Part shown: piece after piece, positions 24,395 through 36,200 of the stretch
Layout of the letters: each line of letters opens with the position of its first letter
Position numbering within the stretch: the stretch's first letter is position 1
Source: Clitoria ternatea
Lineage: Eukaryota; Streptophyta; Magnoliopsida; Fabales; Fabaceae
Direction: 5' to 3'
Length of the DNA: 64,000 nucleotides
Assembly (NCBI GenBank): GCA_037962975.1
Contig: CM075674.1
Coordinates: 84,026,501 to 84,090,500 of the forward strand
Translations under genes and position numbers: made by a program
The notes under the pieces: generated by a model
The model's input: the letters and a program-made list of their open reading frames with translations, nothing else
What the model was told of the DNA's origin: nothing
Database searches by the model: none

Positions 24395-25652
24395 TTGGAA
24401 ATATGCACTAAGAGCCTATATAGGATACATCATTTTGAAAAAGGAAATTTTGTTAAATAGTTTAACAGCCTTTATTAGTCCTTGAAATAGTAGGTCATAT
24501 GAGAATTATTCCTAAAACATCCTTAGTCAAGTATTTATATAGGGGCATGTAAATACATTAAGACTAGTATATGAGTGTACTGATGATCTGATCTCATAAA
24601 TCATGGATATGGATAATATCAAGTCTCCATACAGGTACACATTAAGAGTAATGGTGTACTAGACGGATCCACCATGAGAACGTTGCATGGATCATTACAT
24701 GAATGTCATAAATGGTTATCAATGTGATAATGATATATGTAGTCATTCGACCTGAAGTCATTACGATTCCTACATGAGGAGTTTGTTGTTTTAATGTTAT
24801 CAAACATCATCTGTAATAAGGTGGTCATAAAGGTTGTAATTAGGAAGTGAACAAATTATATAGAGAGATATGAATGATGCAGATGAGATTTGTCTCTCCT
24901 ATGTGACAGGAGTGATATCCATGGACCACTTGATAGAGTGAAACTTAAGAAAATGCATGACCATGCTAGAAAAATAAATATTGAATATTTATTTAATAAA
25001 AGTTTACTCTGATATCGAGTAAAATGAATTGGGCCATACAAGGATGACACCGATCATGCCTTGGACCCAATTGAATATCTTGACAAAGAGACTAAACATG
25101 TAAATTTTATCACTAATAGGTTATTTTGATAATTATATTTGGATAATGATGTATTGCTAGATGTCGTTCATTATATTATATTAGATCTAAAATGTTTATA
25201 TTAATATCAACCAAATATATTTCCTATAAGGTCACACACATAAAGTAAGCCTACTAGAGGATAATTTTATTTTAGTTTGACTAAAATTAAAACTATTGGG
25301 CCTAACTTATTTAAAATGAGTGAAGAGCTCATTCACTAAAGAGTTTTCATTAGGTCAGACCTAAGCCTATATATAGAGCATGATATGCTCATCAGCCGCA
25401 CTCTTGTGATACAAAAATATTTCGTAAATGTTACAGAGGTCGCGCTCCGATGAACTAGCATTTGAACACGTGGAATCTAGTGGGAGTGCTCGCATGGACT
25501 CCTTAAGGGCAAAGTTACTACTGCTTTGAAGTCTTGATTCTACGCATCAAGAGGTAATTAATTAATCATTATTATTACTTTGAAACACGTGGTTTGCAAG
25601 ACCAATGGGAATCCTTGTATTTCCGCTGCTATCCCTTAAGTATTCCCTACTC
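24395..25652 (+). repeat. 3' LTR of the decayed copia element
   Basis: It begins after a purine tract (GTGGGAGATT type) with TTGGAAATATGCACTAAGAG and aligns along its length with the LTR at 42960-44244. Shared blocks include GAGAACGTTGCATGGATC and CCTACATGAGGAG. It ends CCGCTGCTATCCC... near 25652. A TATATATAGAGCATG promoter-like block (25370-25384) matches TATAAATAGAGCATA in the intact copy. Confidence 0.75.
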
Positions 25653-26846
25653 TTAGCTCAATCCTATGTATTCTTTTTAAAGCCTCTTCAGGCCAAAAAT
25701 TGTTTCCCAACAAAAATTAAGACCGGAAACACACCAAACTTTACACAAATAAGGATTTGAAAGAGAGTTTGTGTTTTTGAGAACTTAGTGTATACAAGAG
25801 ATACAATATAAAGAGTTGAAACACTAAGTATAGAAAACAAAGACTAAGTTCTGTTAAAAGCAGAACAACAAAGGAAGTTTTTCCTTTAGAAAAGAAAGCT
25901 AAGACTGAGAGCTTGAAAGAGCAGAGAGAAGCTTTCGTGATTTTGATTCTCAAAGTTATTGACTTCTTCAAGTTTTGAGATCCCTTCATATATATGAGCC
26001 TTTGAGATAGCCGTTGCGAATCCGTTGAAGGGATTTAGCCGTTGTGAGTGTTGGACCTTGAAGATGAGAGAAGGGCAAAAGGTTTAGCACAAGGAACATC
26101 AAAGCTTGCACTGAAATGGTGTTTAAGAGCTTCAGAGCAAAAGACCTTCTGTTGGTTTTCTTCTTTCGACTAAAACGTGCAGAGCATATAAGGTTGACCT
26201 TCTAAAAACTTTCTGACACAAATACTAATCAGTTTTTCTAAAATACGCAGAATAACTACATTGGTTTCTTCCCATGCAAGCTTTAGTTCTTAGACTGGTT
26301 TGTCTTCTTTTCTCTTTTGATGATAAGAGCAGTTTCTCTTGATAAGAACTTGGTTTAGAGTATCTTCAAAATACACTTTTGATTTTTGTTTGATGCAAGC
26401 TTTGGACTAACTTTCTTGTTGCTTCAAAAGTCTAGGGTTTGATTGATGAAACAAGTACATGTGCTAAGTTTTGAGAATGTGAATGACTTAGCAGTCTAAA
26501 AGTCTAAATGGGCGTATTTGAATCAGAATCTTCTTGAGTGTTGTTCTAGAATCAGACTTTTCTTGGGACGAGCTTGTACGTAAGTTGTTTTTGATCCCAA
26601 GCAGACTTGTTCTGAAATAACTTGCATAGCTCAAGGAAGACTTTTTAATTTATGGACTCCTTCTTTTATTTGTAACCTATGCATCTTAGGTTTGTATCCT
26701 GAAACATTTAATTGAATAGGTTAGATAACACATAGGCAGACTTTATTTAATTAAACGTCTTGATGTGTGTTATTAACAAATCTTGGGGTTTGGTAAATGA
26801 TAATCAATAATTTGAAATCCTTTACAAACCAGACTTGGTTCTAACA

Positions 26847-26851
26847 ATAAG
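26847..26851. repeat. Target-site duplication ATAAG, right copy
   Basis: Matches 19303-19307. Confidence 0.65.
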
Positions 26852-27229
26852 GAATTACAAAATCAACATATAATTGATGGGCTCTAGTGACAAGGAAACT
26901 GCAGAAAAGGTATGTGTAATTAGCAAGGTGATGCATCATTTATTTAAGGCACACAACGAAACAAGAAAGATGATAGAGAAGAGTTCAACTGTACCATCAT
27001 TGAGCAATGATTCATCAGGGACAAATTGTTCATTGTACAAAATTATGAAAACATGAAGCCCTGGCAATGAGGCAAATGAAATTGTTTCATTTGCTCAGAA
27101 ATTATGAGTAAATAGGAATGTGAATTATTTGAGGCATGTTATAAATGATGTTAAAGGTGAAAATGGTAGGATAGAGAACCAACGATAATCTATCTGTTGT
27201 GTGTATGAACGTGTTAATAAGTAAGCCTG

Positions 27230-29740
27230 GTAAGAATTATGTTTTTAAGTTGTAGAGGTATGAGAGGAATAACAAAGAAGGAGATAAAACATTGATTTTA
27301 GAGAATAAAGCTAACAAGATACTATTATAGGAGACAAAATTAGAAGTGATTAGAGGTAATTTTAGGGCAATGATGTAGAGTGATAGGAATATGGAATGGG
27401 TAGCGTAGCTAGCTTATAGGTGGTCTAGGTGATAAATTATAGCTTGGGAAGGCACAACTTTTAATAGAGAATGGCGAAAGGTAGGTAAAAACTACATTTT
27501 CATTGTGGGTCAATGGAGGGGCAAGTCTAGCAAGTGTGTTATGATAAACGTTTATTCCTTTTACATTTTAAGAGGGAATAAGAAGATAAGGCGAATTTGG
27601 CATAATTAAAACGGAGTGTGGATAAGGTGTTATAGTGCGTTAGGTGTGATTTTGATGCAATGATGGATGAAGGGGAAAGATATAAGGTTATAGAGCATGG
27701 CAGAGGGAAAGAAATAGTACTTTTCAAGGAGTTTATTGATAGCATAAACCTAATTGACTTACTATTAATGGGAAACAGGTCCATATGGTACAAGTCTAAT
27801 ATAAGTCAAAGAGTGGTAGGTTGGATAGGTTCTTAGTGTTTGAGGAGTGAGTGAAATGTTGAGATAATTTGATGTAAAGTAGTTTAGATAAGGGCTTGTT
27901 GGATCATACTACCATTTTGTTGAAGGAACATAAGATAATTAGTGTATTTGGAACTATATACTAGATTATTCAAAATTTATAGAAGAAAGTTAAAATGTCA
28001 TTAATCTTTCTAGATGGGGAGGTTTTGTGTTGATGGAGAAGTTGATGAAATTGAAATTGAAATTGAAGTTGAAAGAGTGGTATCAACAACATGGCCAAAA
28101 TTTGGAAACCTAAATTAAAAAGCAGAAGTAGAGGTTAGGTGTGCTTGGCATTAAGGATAAGACTAATGACTTGGATGAGGTTAAGGTACATGAGAGAAAG
28201 GAGATTATTGAGAAATTATAGTCATTATATCGTGTGAAGGCTAATCATTTACATAAGCATTCTAGGGTGAAATGGTTGAAGGGAGAGGACAAAAATATTA
28301 GTTTCTTTCACTCTTGTGTAAATGGAAGAAAAATGAGTAATGATATTATTAGCATAGTCATGAATGGAAAAAGGTTAAGGGAGGTAAAAGAGGGGGTGAA
28401 ATGGTATTTTGTTGGTTTCTTGTTTGGCAAAAAATAAAAAGAAAGATACTAGATATAGTGGACATATCCTTTTCAACAGATAAGAGTGGAGGACATAATT
28501 TACTAGTGGAAGTGTTTTCAGAAGATGAGATTAAATAAGTTGCGTGGAGTTATAGAAGTACCAAAAGTCCAGATCATGATGGTTATAATTTATGTTTAAT
28601 TAGAAAATTTTGGGAAGTTTTAAAAAAGGAAATAAGAAGATTTGTCTGAGCTTCATAAACTTGGGAGGTTGGTGAAAGAGTTAAATTGTTCTTTCTTGGT
28701 ACTTATTCCAAAGGTGGTTATTGAATGAAAGACAAAGAAGTATAAGCCAATTCAATTTATTTACGTGATGTACAAAATATTTTCCAATATTCAAGTAAAC
28801 AAGTTTAAGAGAGTGTTAGGGGAAATGATTTCTAATTCATAATTTGCATTTTGAATTGGGAGGTATATCTTGGACAACATTGTAATTATGAACGAAATAA
28901 TGGATTATGAGAAAAAAGGGTAAACACGGTTGATTGAGATTTTTTGTTTAAAGTAATGGGAAGAATGAGGTTTTCTATCAAGATAGAGGGGATGGATAAA
29001 AGAGTGTCTAAGTTCGACTAGAATTGTAATTTTGGTGAATGATAGTCTTAGGGTGAGTTCACATTGGGTGATCCTTTGTCTTCCTTAGTCTTTGTGATAG
29101 TAGCGGATGTGCTATGCCTTTTAGTCAAAAAAAGCAGCAGCAAAAGAGGTGGGTTAGTTGGATGATGTTATAAAGGATAAGAAAAGTGAAAAAAGGTTAT
29201 GTATCTTTCATCTATAGTGTGTAGATGATACTTTAATTTTTAAAGGGGAAAAACTTAGTAATGTATTGAATGTAAGGAGCATTACATGGAGGTGTTCCAG
29301 TGGTGTTCTGTATTAAGGGTGAATTTTAAAAAGAATGGTCATAGAAATCGACGTCTAATCTAGTTGGTGAACAATAATATCATATATTTTGAGTTGTAAG
29401 TGTATATATTTTCCTATATTGTATTTGGGATTACCGATTGGAGAATCCCTAAGTAGATAGAGGATGTGGGATCTAGTACTCAATGTAGTTTGTAAGAGGT
29501 TGACAAAGCAGAAGGGGAAGCACTTATCATTGGGTGCTCATGTAGTTTCTTTATTATCAATTTCTTATTCTTCTCCCAAGATCCAAAAGGTATTGTGTAA
29601 TCTCTACACTATTTTCTCAAGCTTTCTTTGGGATGGGTACGAGCAAAAAGAAAATATGCATTAGGTTGCATGGGACGATGTATGCATGAAAATAAGGAAA
29701 ATGAGGTTTATGAATTGATTTATTTTCATTATGAGAAAAC
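27230..29740 (+). pseudogene. LINE (L1-type) ORF2 remnant: endonuclease and reverse transcriptase
   Basis: Motifs appear in order across broken frames. The endonuclease start LSCRGMRGITKKEIK is at about 27247, followed by an endonuclease C-terminal block (FIDSINLIDLL near 27730). The pre-RT block WLKGEDKNISFFHSCVNGR lies in the 67-codon open frame at 28234-28437. The RT block follows (KSPDHDGYNL near 28568), then GDPLSSLVF at about 29067 and the catalytic CVDDTLIF at 29218-29241 (usual YADD type). The RT C-terminal region (FLWDGYEQ, VAWDDVCM) is at about 29630-29690. Frequent stops make it inactive. It ends about 450 bp from the stop codon of the convergent host gene. Confidence 0.85.
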
Positions 29741-30083
29741 TGATTGGATATAATTAACTAGCATTGTTATTAAATTGAACTAACCGGGGAACTATTGATA
29801 TAATTTTTATTTTTTTTTGTTAGAGAGAAACTAGTGATATAATTGAGTTGTATTTGTTATCAGATTGGACCTAGATGGTTGAGTTAGTGATTGATCAACC
29901 GAGTGAATTAGTAAATTAATCAATTGAGCCATAATCATCGATAACATCAATTAAAATAAACATTTATTAGAGCAAATACAGAAATTTCATATCTAAATCA
30001 TCTTATAATAATAATTATCATCTTATTAAAAAGTTTTAAGGCAAAGACAGCATTCACACTCATACAATACTCAGTTTCCAATA
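29740..30083. other. Intergenic sequence 3' of the peptidase gene
   Basis: AT-rich DNA with no gene between the LINE remnant and the poly(A) signal of the minus-strand gene. Repeated GATTGA or GATTGG words near 29860-29930 have no clear meaning. Confidence 0.5.
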
Positions 30084-30089
30084 TTTATT
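30084..30089 (-). terminator. Candidate poly(A) signal AATAAA
   Basis: The plus strand reads TTTATT here, giving AATAAA on the minus strand about 100 nt past the stop codon of the M28 peptidase gene. Position and sequence fit a polyadenylation signal, but the motif is common in AT-rich DNA. Confidence 0.4.
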
Positions 30090-30189
30090 ATCCATACTTT
30101 AAGCACAACTCTTATTATCCCCTCACAATCCCATTAAATTTCCGATTCAATAATCACCAGTGTGTCATTCGAAAGGTCATGAGGCCTGC

Positions 30190-30264
30190 TCAAAGCAATA
30201 ATGGAAGCAAATTGTCCCCTAGATGTTGCAAAGACTCGAAATTCACAAATTCAAATTTGTAATT
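30190..30264 (-). CDS. Peptidase gene exon 12 (last)
   Basis: Acceptor TTGCCAG, then 24 codons (NYKFEFVNFESLQHLGDN...) and TGA. FESLQHLGDN matches the KPGSLQHLGEN block near the C-terminus of the ERMP1 M28 domain, which fixes the frame. It starts in phase 0 after exon 11. Confidence 0.75.
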   Translation of the reverse strand, partial: NYKFEFVNFESLQHLGDNLLPLLL

Positions 30265-33200
30265 CTGGCAAGGAAAAATAAAAAAATATTAGATATATGC
30301 AAAATTTTGAATAAATTTCTATATATAAATTTAGGAATTACTACTTGCTATTCGTTACTAAAGCATAAAAAGGCTTTTCTAGTTCTTTGTTTGAATGGAC
30401 AACTGAATCTCTAGCTTGCCTACAAAGCTTGTAACTTGTTTTTGGTGGTTTTTGGATACCCCTTTACCTTTTTAATACTAGTATATTTCTCTTTGTTCTT
30501 TTAAAAAAAGGCCCAACATTCGGTAGCAACTTAGTATCACTTCCTCTTGTTTTGGGTTTTATTTTTTTTTTCCCTAAAATAATTGTCAATCTAAAAGCTC
30601 AAAAGGTTCAAGGTGTAGTTAGTTTAATTTTTCAATTATATTCTTTTGTATCTCTATTTTATCACATCTTATTTTAATCCATAAATAAGACTTAAAAATT
30701 TGAGGCATTATTTATTAGGCTTAGTTATTATTATATTCTTTTATCTTTTCAATAAATTTCAATGTAAACACATAATTTTTTTAGTCAGTTGATCCTTTGA
30801 TTTTTTTAAAATATTCAATAACTCCATCAATAGAGGTATAATGTGACAAACGAACATCACATTTAATCATGTCTTCATTTGCTGACTGTGTAATAGTATC
30901 ACACATCACACATGTCAGATGTTGTAGATGTGAGTCTTTCTAAGTAGGTGGTCATTTGTGCATCAAGTCGTGTGTTTAATCTTCATACAATGCACTTTTT
31001 TAATTTTTAATTTTATCAATCAACCAATGAATATTTGATACATTAAGTCATCATGTCAACATCTGACACGTAAAGTAGTCACGTCAAATCTTCATTAATG
31101 GAATTAGTAAAATATGGATAGAAATGACCTAATTGAAATATTTTAAAAGATAGAGAATCTAACTAACTAAAGAAAAGTTAAAAGTTCAACTTGAAAATCA
31201 TTGAAAAGATGAGACTAGAATAATGATTTATCATATTTATTATTAATAGAATAATAGAATTAAATAAATGTATTTTAGCTTATAGTTTTTTAAAATAACT
31301 ACATATTTAATGATTTCTTTATCTATGTAATAATACCTAGAATGAAAATAGATATGGGTCTAAAAAAGTATGTTATTTAACCCTACAACCCATAATAAAG
31401 TTGTGGCAATGGTATAGCATGCCTAGCTTAGTGTGCTAACTACAAGATCATTTCATTTAATCACTCTAAATTCATACTAAATACCTAATTAAGTGGATAA
31501 TCTTTCTTCTTACTTTCATTTTTATCCCGTAACAAGTTATAAGAGAGTCTCATATTGAATACATTAGAAACAAATATATAAGTATTAGAAATATCACCTA
31601 TAAAATCTTAAGGCTTTATAATTAAGTATCTTTCACTTAGGATAACTTACTTTAATTCTCCTAAAATATAATTGACACATAAACCAACTACAACATAACA
31701 TATTTATTCAAAACCTTAATCACCCCAATATTGTTTGGCAATAAAATATAAAACAAAATAAGCAGTTGTAATTTCAATCGCTACACGTTTATTTGTCCTC
31801 GCGGGTTTGTTTAAACGGAAGTTAAAATATAAATGAAACACATTATTTGATTAAATAAGAATAAAATAAAAAAAAGAAGGGAAAAAAATTCTTCTAGAAA
31901 CAAAAGGTAAAAAATTCCTTCCATTTTTCTTTCAATTTAAATTTCACATTGTTCAAGTAACCAAAAAAATTCATATTGCTTTGTTTCCATTTTCTTTCAT
32001 TTGGTTCAAACAAGCATCAAAATAAGTTATAATGGTGTTAAAATATTGCTAGTATGAATTAAAATAAAATAAAGCAAAAAATAGTATTAAATATAAAGAG
32101 TAAAACGATGATAAATAGTTGAGATTACTTTGTAAATAATTTCCAAATAAAAACTAAAATAATTTTCTGCAAAGAAGAAAGAGATAGAAGCAAACCTTGG
32201 TAGTGGTATTATCGTCAGAAGTGGCCTCTTTTATAACTCCCGATGTTAAGAGATCCTGCATAGTTAATTTCGGTTAATGTATTGAAAAGGATAAATAAAA
32301 AAAATTATACTCGTATAGAGTAAAAAGAAAAAATTAAACCTATGTAGAGTATAGTTTATGAAAATAAAAATAAAATCATTTTAAAAAAACGTGCACATGT
32401 AGAATAAAAGTGAGCCAGGTTGAATTTTAATTTATTTTATTTTTGATAAAAATAAACATTTGGTCTGCTATATTTTATATTTTTTCTAGTTTAATCCCTT
32501 ACGTATTTTTTTCCTGTTAATTTAACCATTTAAATTTCTAAACATTTATAAATACATTGAAAACTATGATATACCCTTAGTTTTAAATATATAAGTTTCA
32601 TTGTCGAATAAACAATTAATTTGATCTTAAGATAGGGTGATTACTGGTTTAGTCCTTCAAAGATTATTCATTAAACTTGTTTTTAGATGATCAATTTGAT
32701 CTAAAGGTTTTTCTTAATGATTAAAATAGTTAAAATTATTAAGAAAAGATTATTTAAATCATTAAGAAAAACCTAAAGATCCATATGATAATCAAATTTA
32801 TCATTATGTGACTATGGGAAGGAATCTGTGTTTTCAAGGAATTACAAAGGGAAAGATTGAAGTGAGCATTGCTAGTGTCATCCTCACCAAAAGCAGATCC
32901 AAATTGAAGACTTTCAGTAACGGGCCTTCTCGGCCTAGAGATATAAAAAATATGTTTTTTGTGTTTTTATTGATATGGGCTTAGGCCCATTCATTAGTCA
33001 AAGAGTAAAGCATTTAATATTATTAATAATGATATAAATCAAATTTATATTCTCCTACTAGTTATTTGGGAAAAACTTTCTGATGCCCCTTATTTCCAAC
33101 CAATATTATTTTCAACATTTGGTACAACACCCCAAACTCTATTGGTTTGTGGGAGAAATTTTATCTTACGGTCAAACAGAGTTTTGACTGTCTCGAACAG

Positions 33201-36200
33201 CGTAAAAGATCAACATTAACCTTTAAATTTTTTCATTTCTCCAACTGTGAACCAAACACTCCACGATGTATTTTTATGTTGATGTAGGTTTTGATAATGA
33301 CACAACAAATGAAGGATCAAGATCAAACATATATGATTAAGGATAAATTAATTATGTTTGATGATAGAATTTAAAAGAATGGTTCAAGGCATTTAAAGAA
33401 GCTCAAATTCGGTGAAATAAATTTATCAAAGTGCCTAAGAATCAAAGGAATCAAGTATATGCAAAAGGGTCCCAAAAAGGGATGAAGAATGCACCAAAAT
33501 TGGAGAATCAGGTGCATGAATTGATTCAAGCATAATATGAATCGATTCATACGAATTGAATGGCCCAGGATGTGCAAAAATCATCATTGAATCGATTCAC
33601 CATTCCATGGAATCGATTCATGCGTGTTCAAAGTGCCCAAGATGTGTTTTTCATTAAATGAATCGATTCACTCTTTACTTGAATGGATTCACACGTTGTG
33701 TTTTGCCCAGTAACTTTATTTTAATTGCTTGAATCGATTCACTCCTTGATGGAATCGATTCATACACCTGGCAGTGTCCAAAAATGCACAGAATCACTCA
33801 ATGAATCATTTGAAATTCAAATGAAGACACTCTGCAGACAAGAGCTTCACACTTTACTTCATTCCATGCTATGGTTCCCTTGGAAACATTAAAAGCCATG
33901 TGTCTTATTGGAAATGGAATTAATTTGAATTAAGACAAACATGCTTCTTGATGCACATGCCATGTTTTTCTTGGAGACATTAAAAAGCTCATTGGAATTG
34001 CAATGCCATTTTGAATGGAGACACACATGTTCCGAGTTCAAGCTCCCAAGGAATTTAATATTGCAACATGCCATACCATTGGAGCCTATAAATAGAGAAG
34101 AAGTTAAAGGCAAATGATGTCCCAAGCATTTGAAGCACTTCCATTTGCTTACTTCTTCCTCCTTGCTTCTTGCTCTTCTACTTGCTCTCTCTTTATTTAT
34201 TAACTTGCATAATTCCTCTTTAAGAGTTAATTGAGAGTTAGAAAGGAAGTTATCTTGGGTGAGCTAAATTTGTATATCCTCTCTTTGAGAGTTACTACTT
34301 TTGTGTGAGCTTTAAATTGTGTATCCACTCTAGTTAGAGAGTTATCATTGTAACCATTAAAACACCAAAATCCCTTAGAGGTTTGGGTTGAGGGTTCAAC
34401 CTTGTAATTGTGAGATTGAGAGATTGGGTGGGGTGCCCTTGTACTTGTGAGGATTGGGTTCTTGAGTGTGGGACACTAGGAAGCCGCGATTGCTCAAAGT
34501 TGCATCTCTAATCTTCAATAGTGGAAATCCTTCAAGTGGGTTGCTTGAAGGCGAGACGTACACCGGTGTGGTGGAACTCGTTATATCGGTTTGCAAATTC
34601 TCTCTTCCCTAAACTCATTTAATTTGTGCACTTAAATTGCTCACTTGATTCATTGTATCATTCCTAATTAAATTGGACTAAGTGCATACTATAAGTTGCA
34701 AACTATATTGGTTAACATTGTTGAAGTTAGATTAAATTAAATCCATGAATCAAATGTCTTAAACATTGTTGGATTTAATTATTGAGGAAGTAAAATATTG
34801 GTGTTAACAACTTGGTAAATTATCATGCTTAATTAATTTGTTAGAAGTTGTTTAAGTTACACTTATATTGGAATTAATTATTGCATGACAAGTGTTTCAA
34901 GAATTGCCTAAACTAATAACTTGCTTTACTTATCAAAATCAATTCTTGAACATAGTCCATTCAACTCAAAATGTTTTAGTATGAAATGTGCTTCATAATT
35001 ATTACATCTTTTATATTGCATCATTTGTATATTACTAACCGATTTGAAAGGGATTCCGCGCGAAAATTTGAAATACTCAATTCACCCCCCTCTTGAGTAT
35101 CGAGGCCTTGGCTAACAATTGGTATCAGAGCTTGACTCTTGGAAGATCAAGCTTAACCGCTTCAAGAGATCAAGATGGCCTCTACTTCTTATGATGCATT
35201 TCCACAAGGTGAAATAATAAATAGACCACCAATCTTCAATGGTAAAGACTATGTTATTTGGAAAGAAAGGTTGAAAATCTTTATCCAAGCCTATGACCTC
35301 AAGGTATGGAATGTTATTCAATTTGGTCCTTTTATTCCTAAATACATAGTTGATAATATAGAATGTATGAAGCCCATGAACTTATGGACTAAGGAAGAAG
35401 AAAGAAAGGTACAATTTAATCTTAAAGCTAAAATTCTTATCACATTAGCATTAGAACCTAATGATGTTTCTAGAGTTATTACTTGTAACAATGCTAAAGA
35501 AATGTGGGAAACTCTTGAAACAATTTATGAAAATACTAATGATGATAAAGATGCAAGAATTAGTACTCTTTCTAGTCAAGATGAAGAATTCGAAAGAAGC
35601 GTTGAAAAAGAGACCAACGAGAAGGAAGAAGAAATTGCATGCCTAATGACAAAGCACTCTCAAGATAATGAGGTATGCTCTTTAAATGCTTTTAGTGATG
35701 ATAATGATGAAATTGATAAGGATGAATTATTAGAAGCATTTGAAGAATTGCATGAAAAATTTGTCTTGTTATCAAAGAAATATGCATGCTCAAAACAAAC
35801 CATTTTGACTCTTGAAAAAGAATTGCATGATGTTCACATAGAAAAAGAATATCTTAGAGTTCAAAATGATGAATTAGTAGCTTTAAATGTATCTCCTAGG
35901 ACTTGTAATGGAAATAAAGATTGTATGCTAATTGACAAATGTATGCTTCTTGAAAAAGAGAATAAAGAACTAAAAGAAGCACTTAGTAAGCTTACAAGTA
36001 GTCAAAAGAATCTAAGTGCACCTATTAAAGATCAAAAGCATACACTTGATAGAAGAAAAATAGTTCATTACAAGAACCCTTGTGCATCCTACAAAGAAAA
36101 ATCCAAATCTTCTCTTAGATGCACAAACCATGAAAGAAAAGAGAACTCATTGCCTAATTGTTTTAAAAGGAATCATATAGAACATAATAAGAACCATTAC

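Larger units (their letters stand above)
19560..25655 (+). mobile_element. Decayed Ty1/copia element, same family as the 38463-44244 copy
   Basis: From 20100 on it aligns by eye with the intact copia at 38463-44244. The leader (about 21000-21340 versus 38500-38840) shares GTCAATAAATAGTGGG and the TATTGGGC block. The pol region (about 22440-24380) is riddled with stops and deletions but keeps recognisable copies such as GATGTATGTGGGCC. The 3' LTR runs about 24395-25652. A separable 5' LTR was not found; 19560-20100 is unassigned and includes a CT-rich microsatellite (19720-19765). Leader units resembling AATAAAGTGTAGG occur about three times (20107, 20830, 21010). Confidence 0.7.
19308..26846 (+). 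mobile_element. Solo LTR (copia-type), split by a later copia insertion
   Basis: The left part (19308-about 19560) begins TGATGGTTCAG and holds a block typical of some plant LTRs (TATACTGGTTCACTTCCAA, then CTACGTCCAGTCC). The right part (about 25655-26846) ends in TTCTAACA. The flanks carry the matching 5-bp duplication ATAAG. About 6.1 kb of a decayed copia element separates the two parts. No internal domain belonging to this family is seen, so it is read as a solo LTR of about 1.4 kb. Confidence 0.55.
33267..35117 (+). repeat. 5' LTR of the Sirevirus-like element
   Basis: The LTR is 1851 bp, starting TGTATTTTTATG and ending TTGGCTAACA. It contains a cluster of TGAATCGATTCA palindromes at about 33508-33770 and a TATAAATA box at 34087-34094. 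TTCTTCCTCC-type pyrimidine stretches follow the TATA box. Confidence 0.95.

Noticed and set aside
30134..30260. Alternative frame in the last exon reading FRVFATSRGQFASIIAL...
   Set aside because: It looks protein-like, but an in-frame TGA lies between the acceptor and this frame. The phase-0 frame gives FESLQHLGDN, which matches the ERMP1 family.
33371..34596. Minus-strand open frames in the LTR (three, repeated in the 3' LTR)
   Set aside because: Their exact repetition merely reflects identical LTRs; the translations have no family features.
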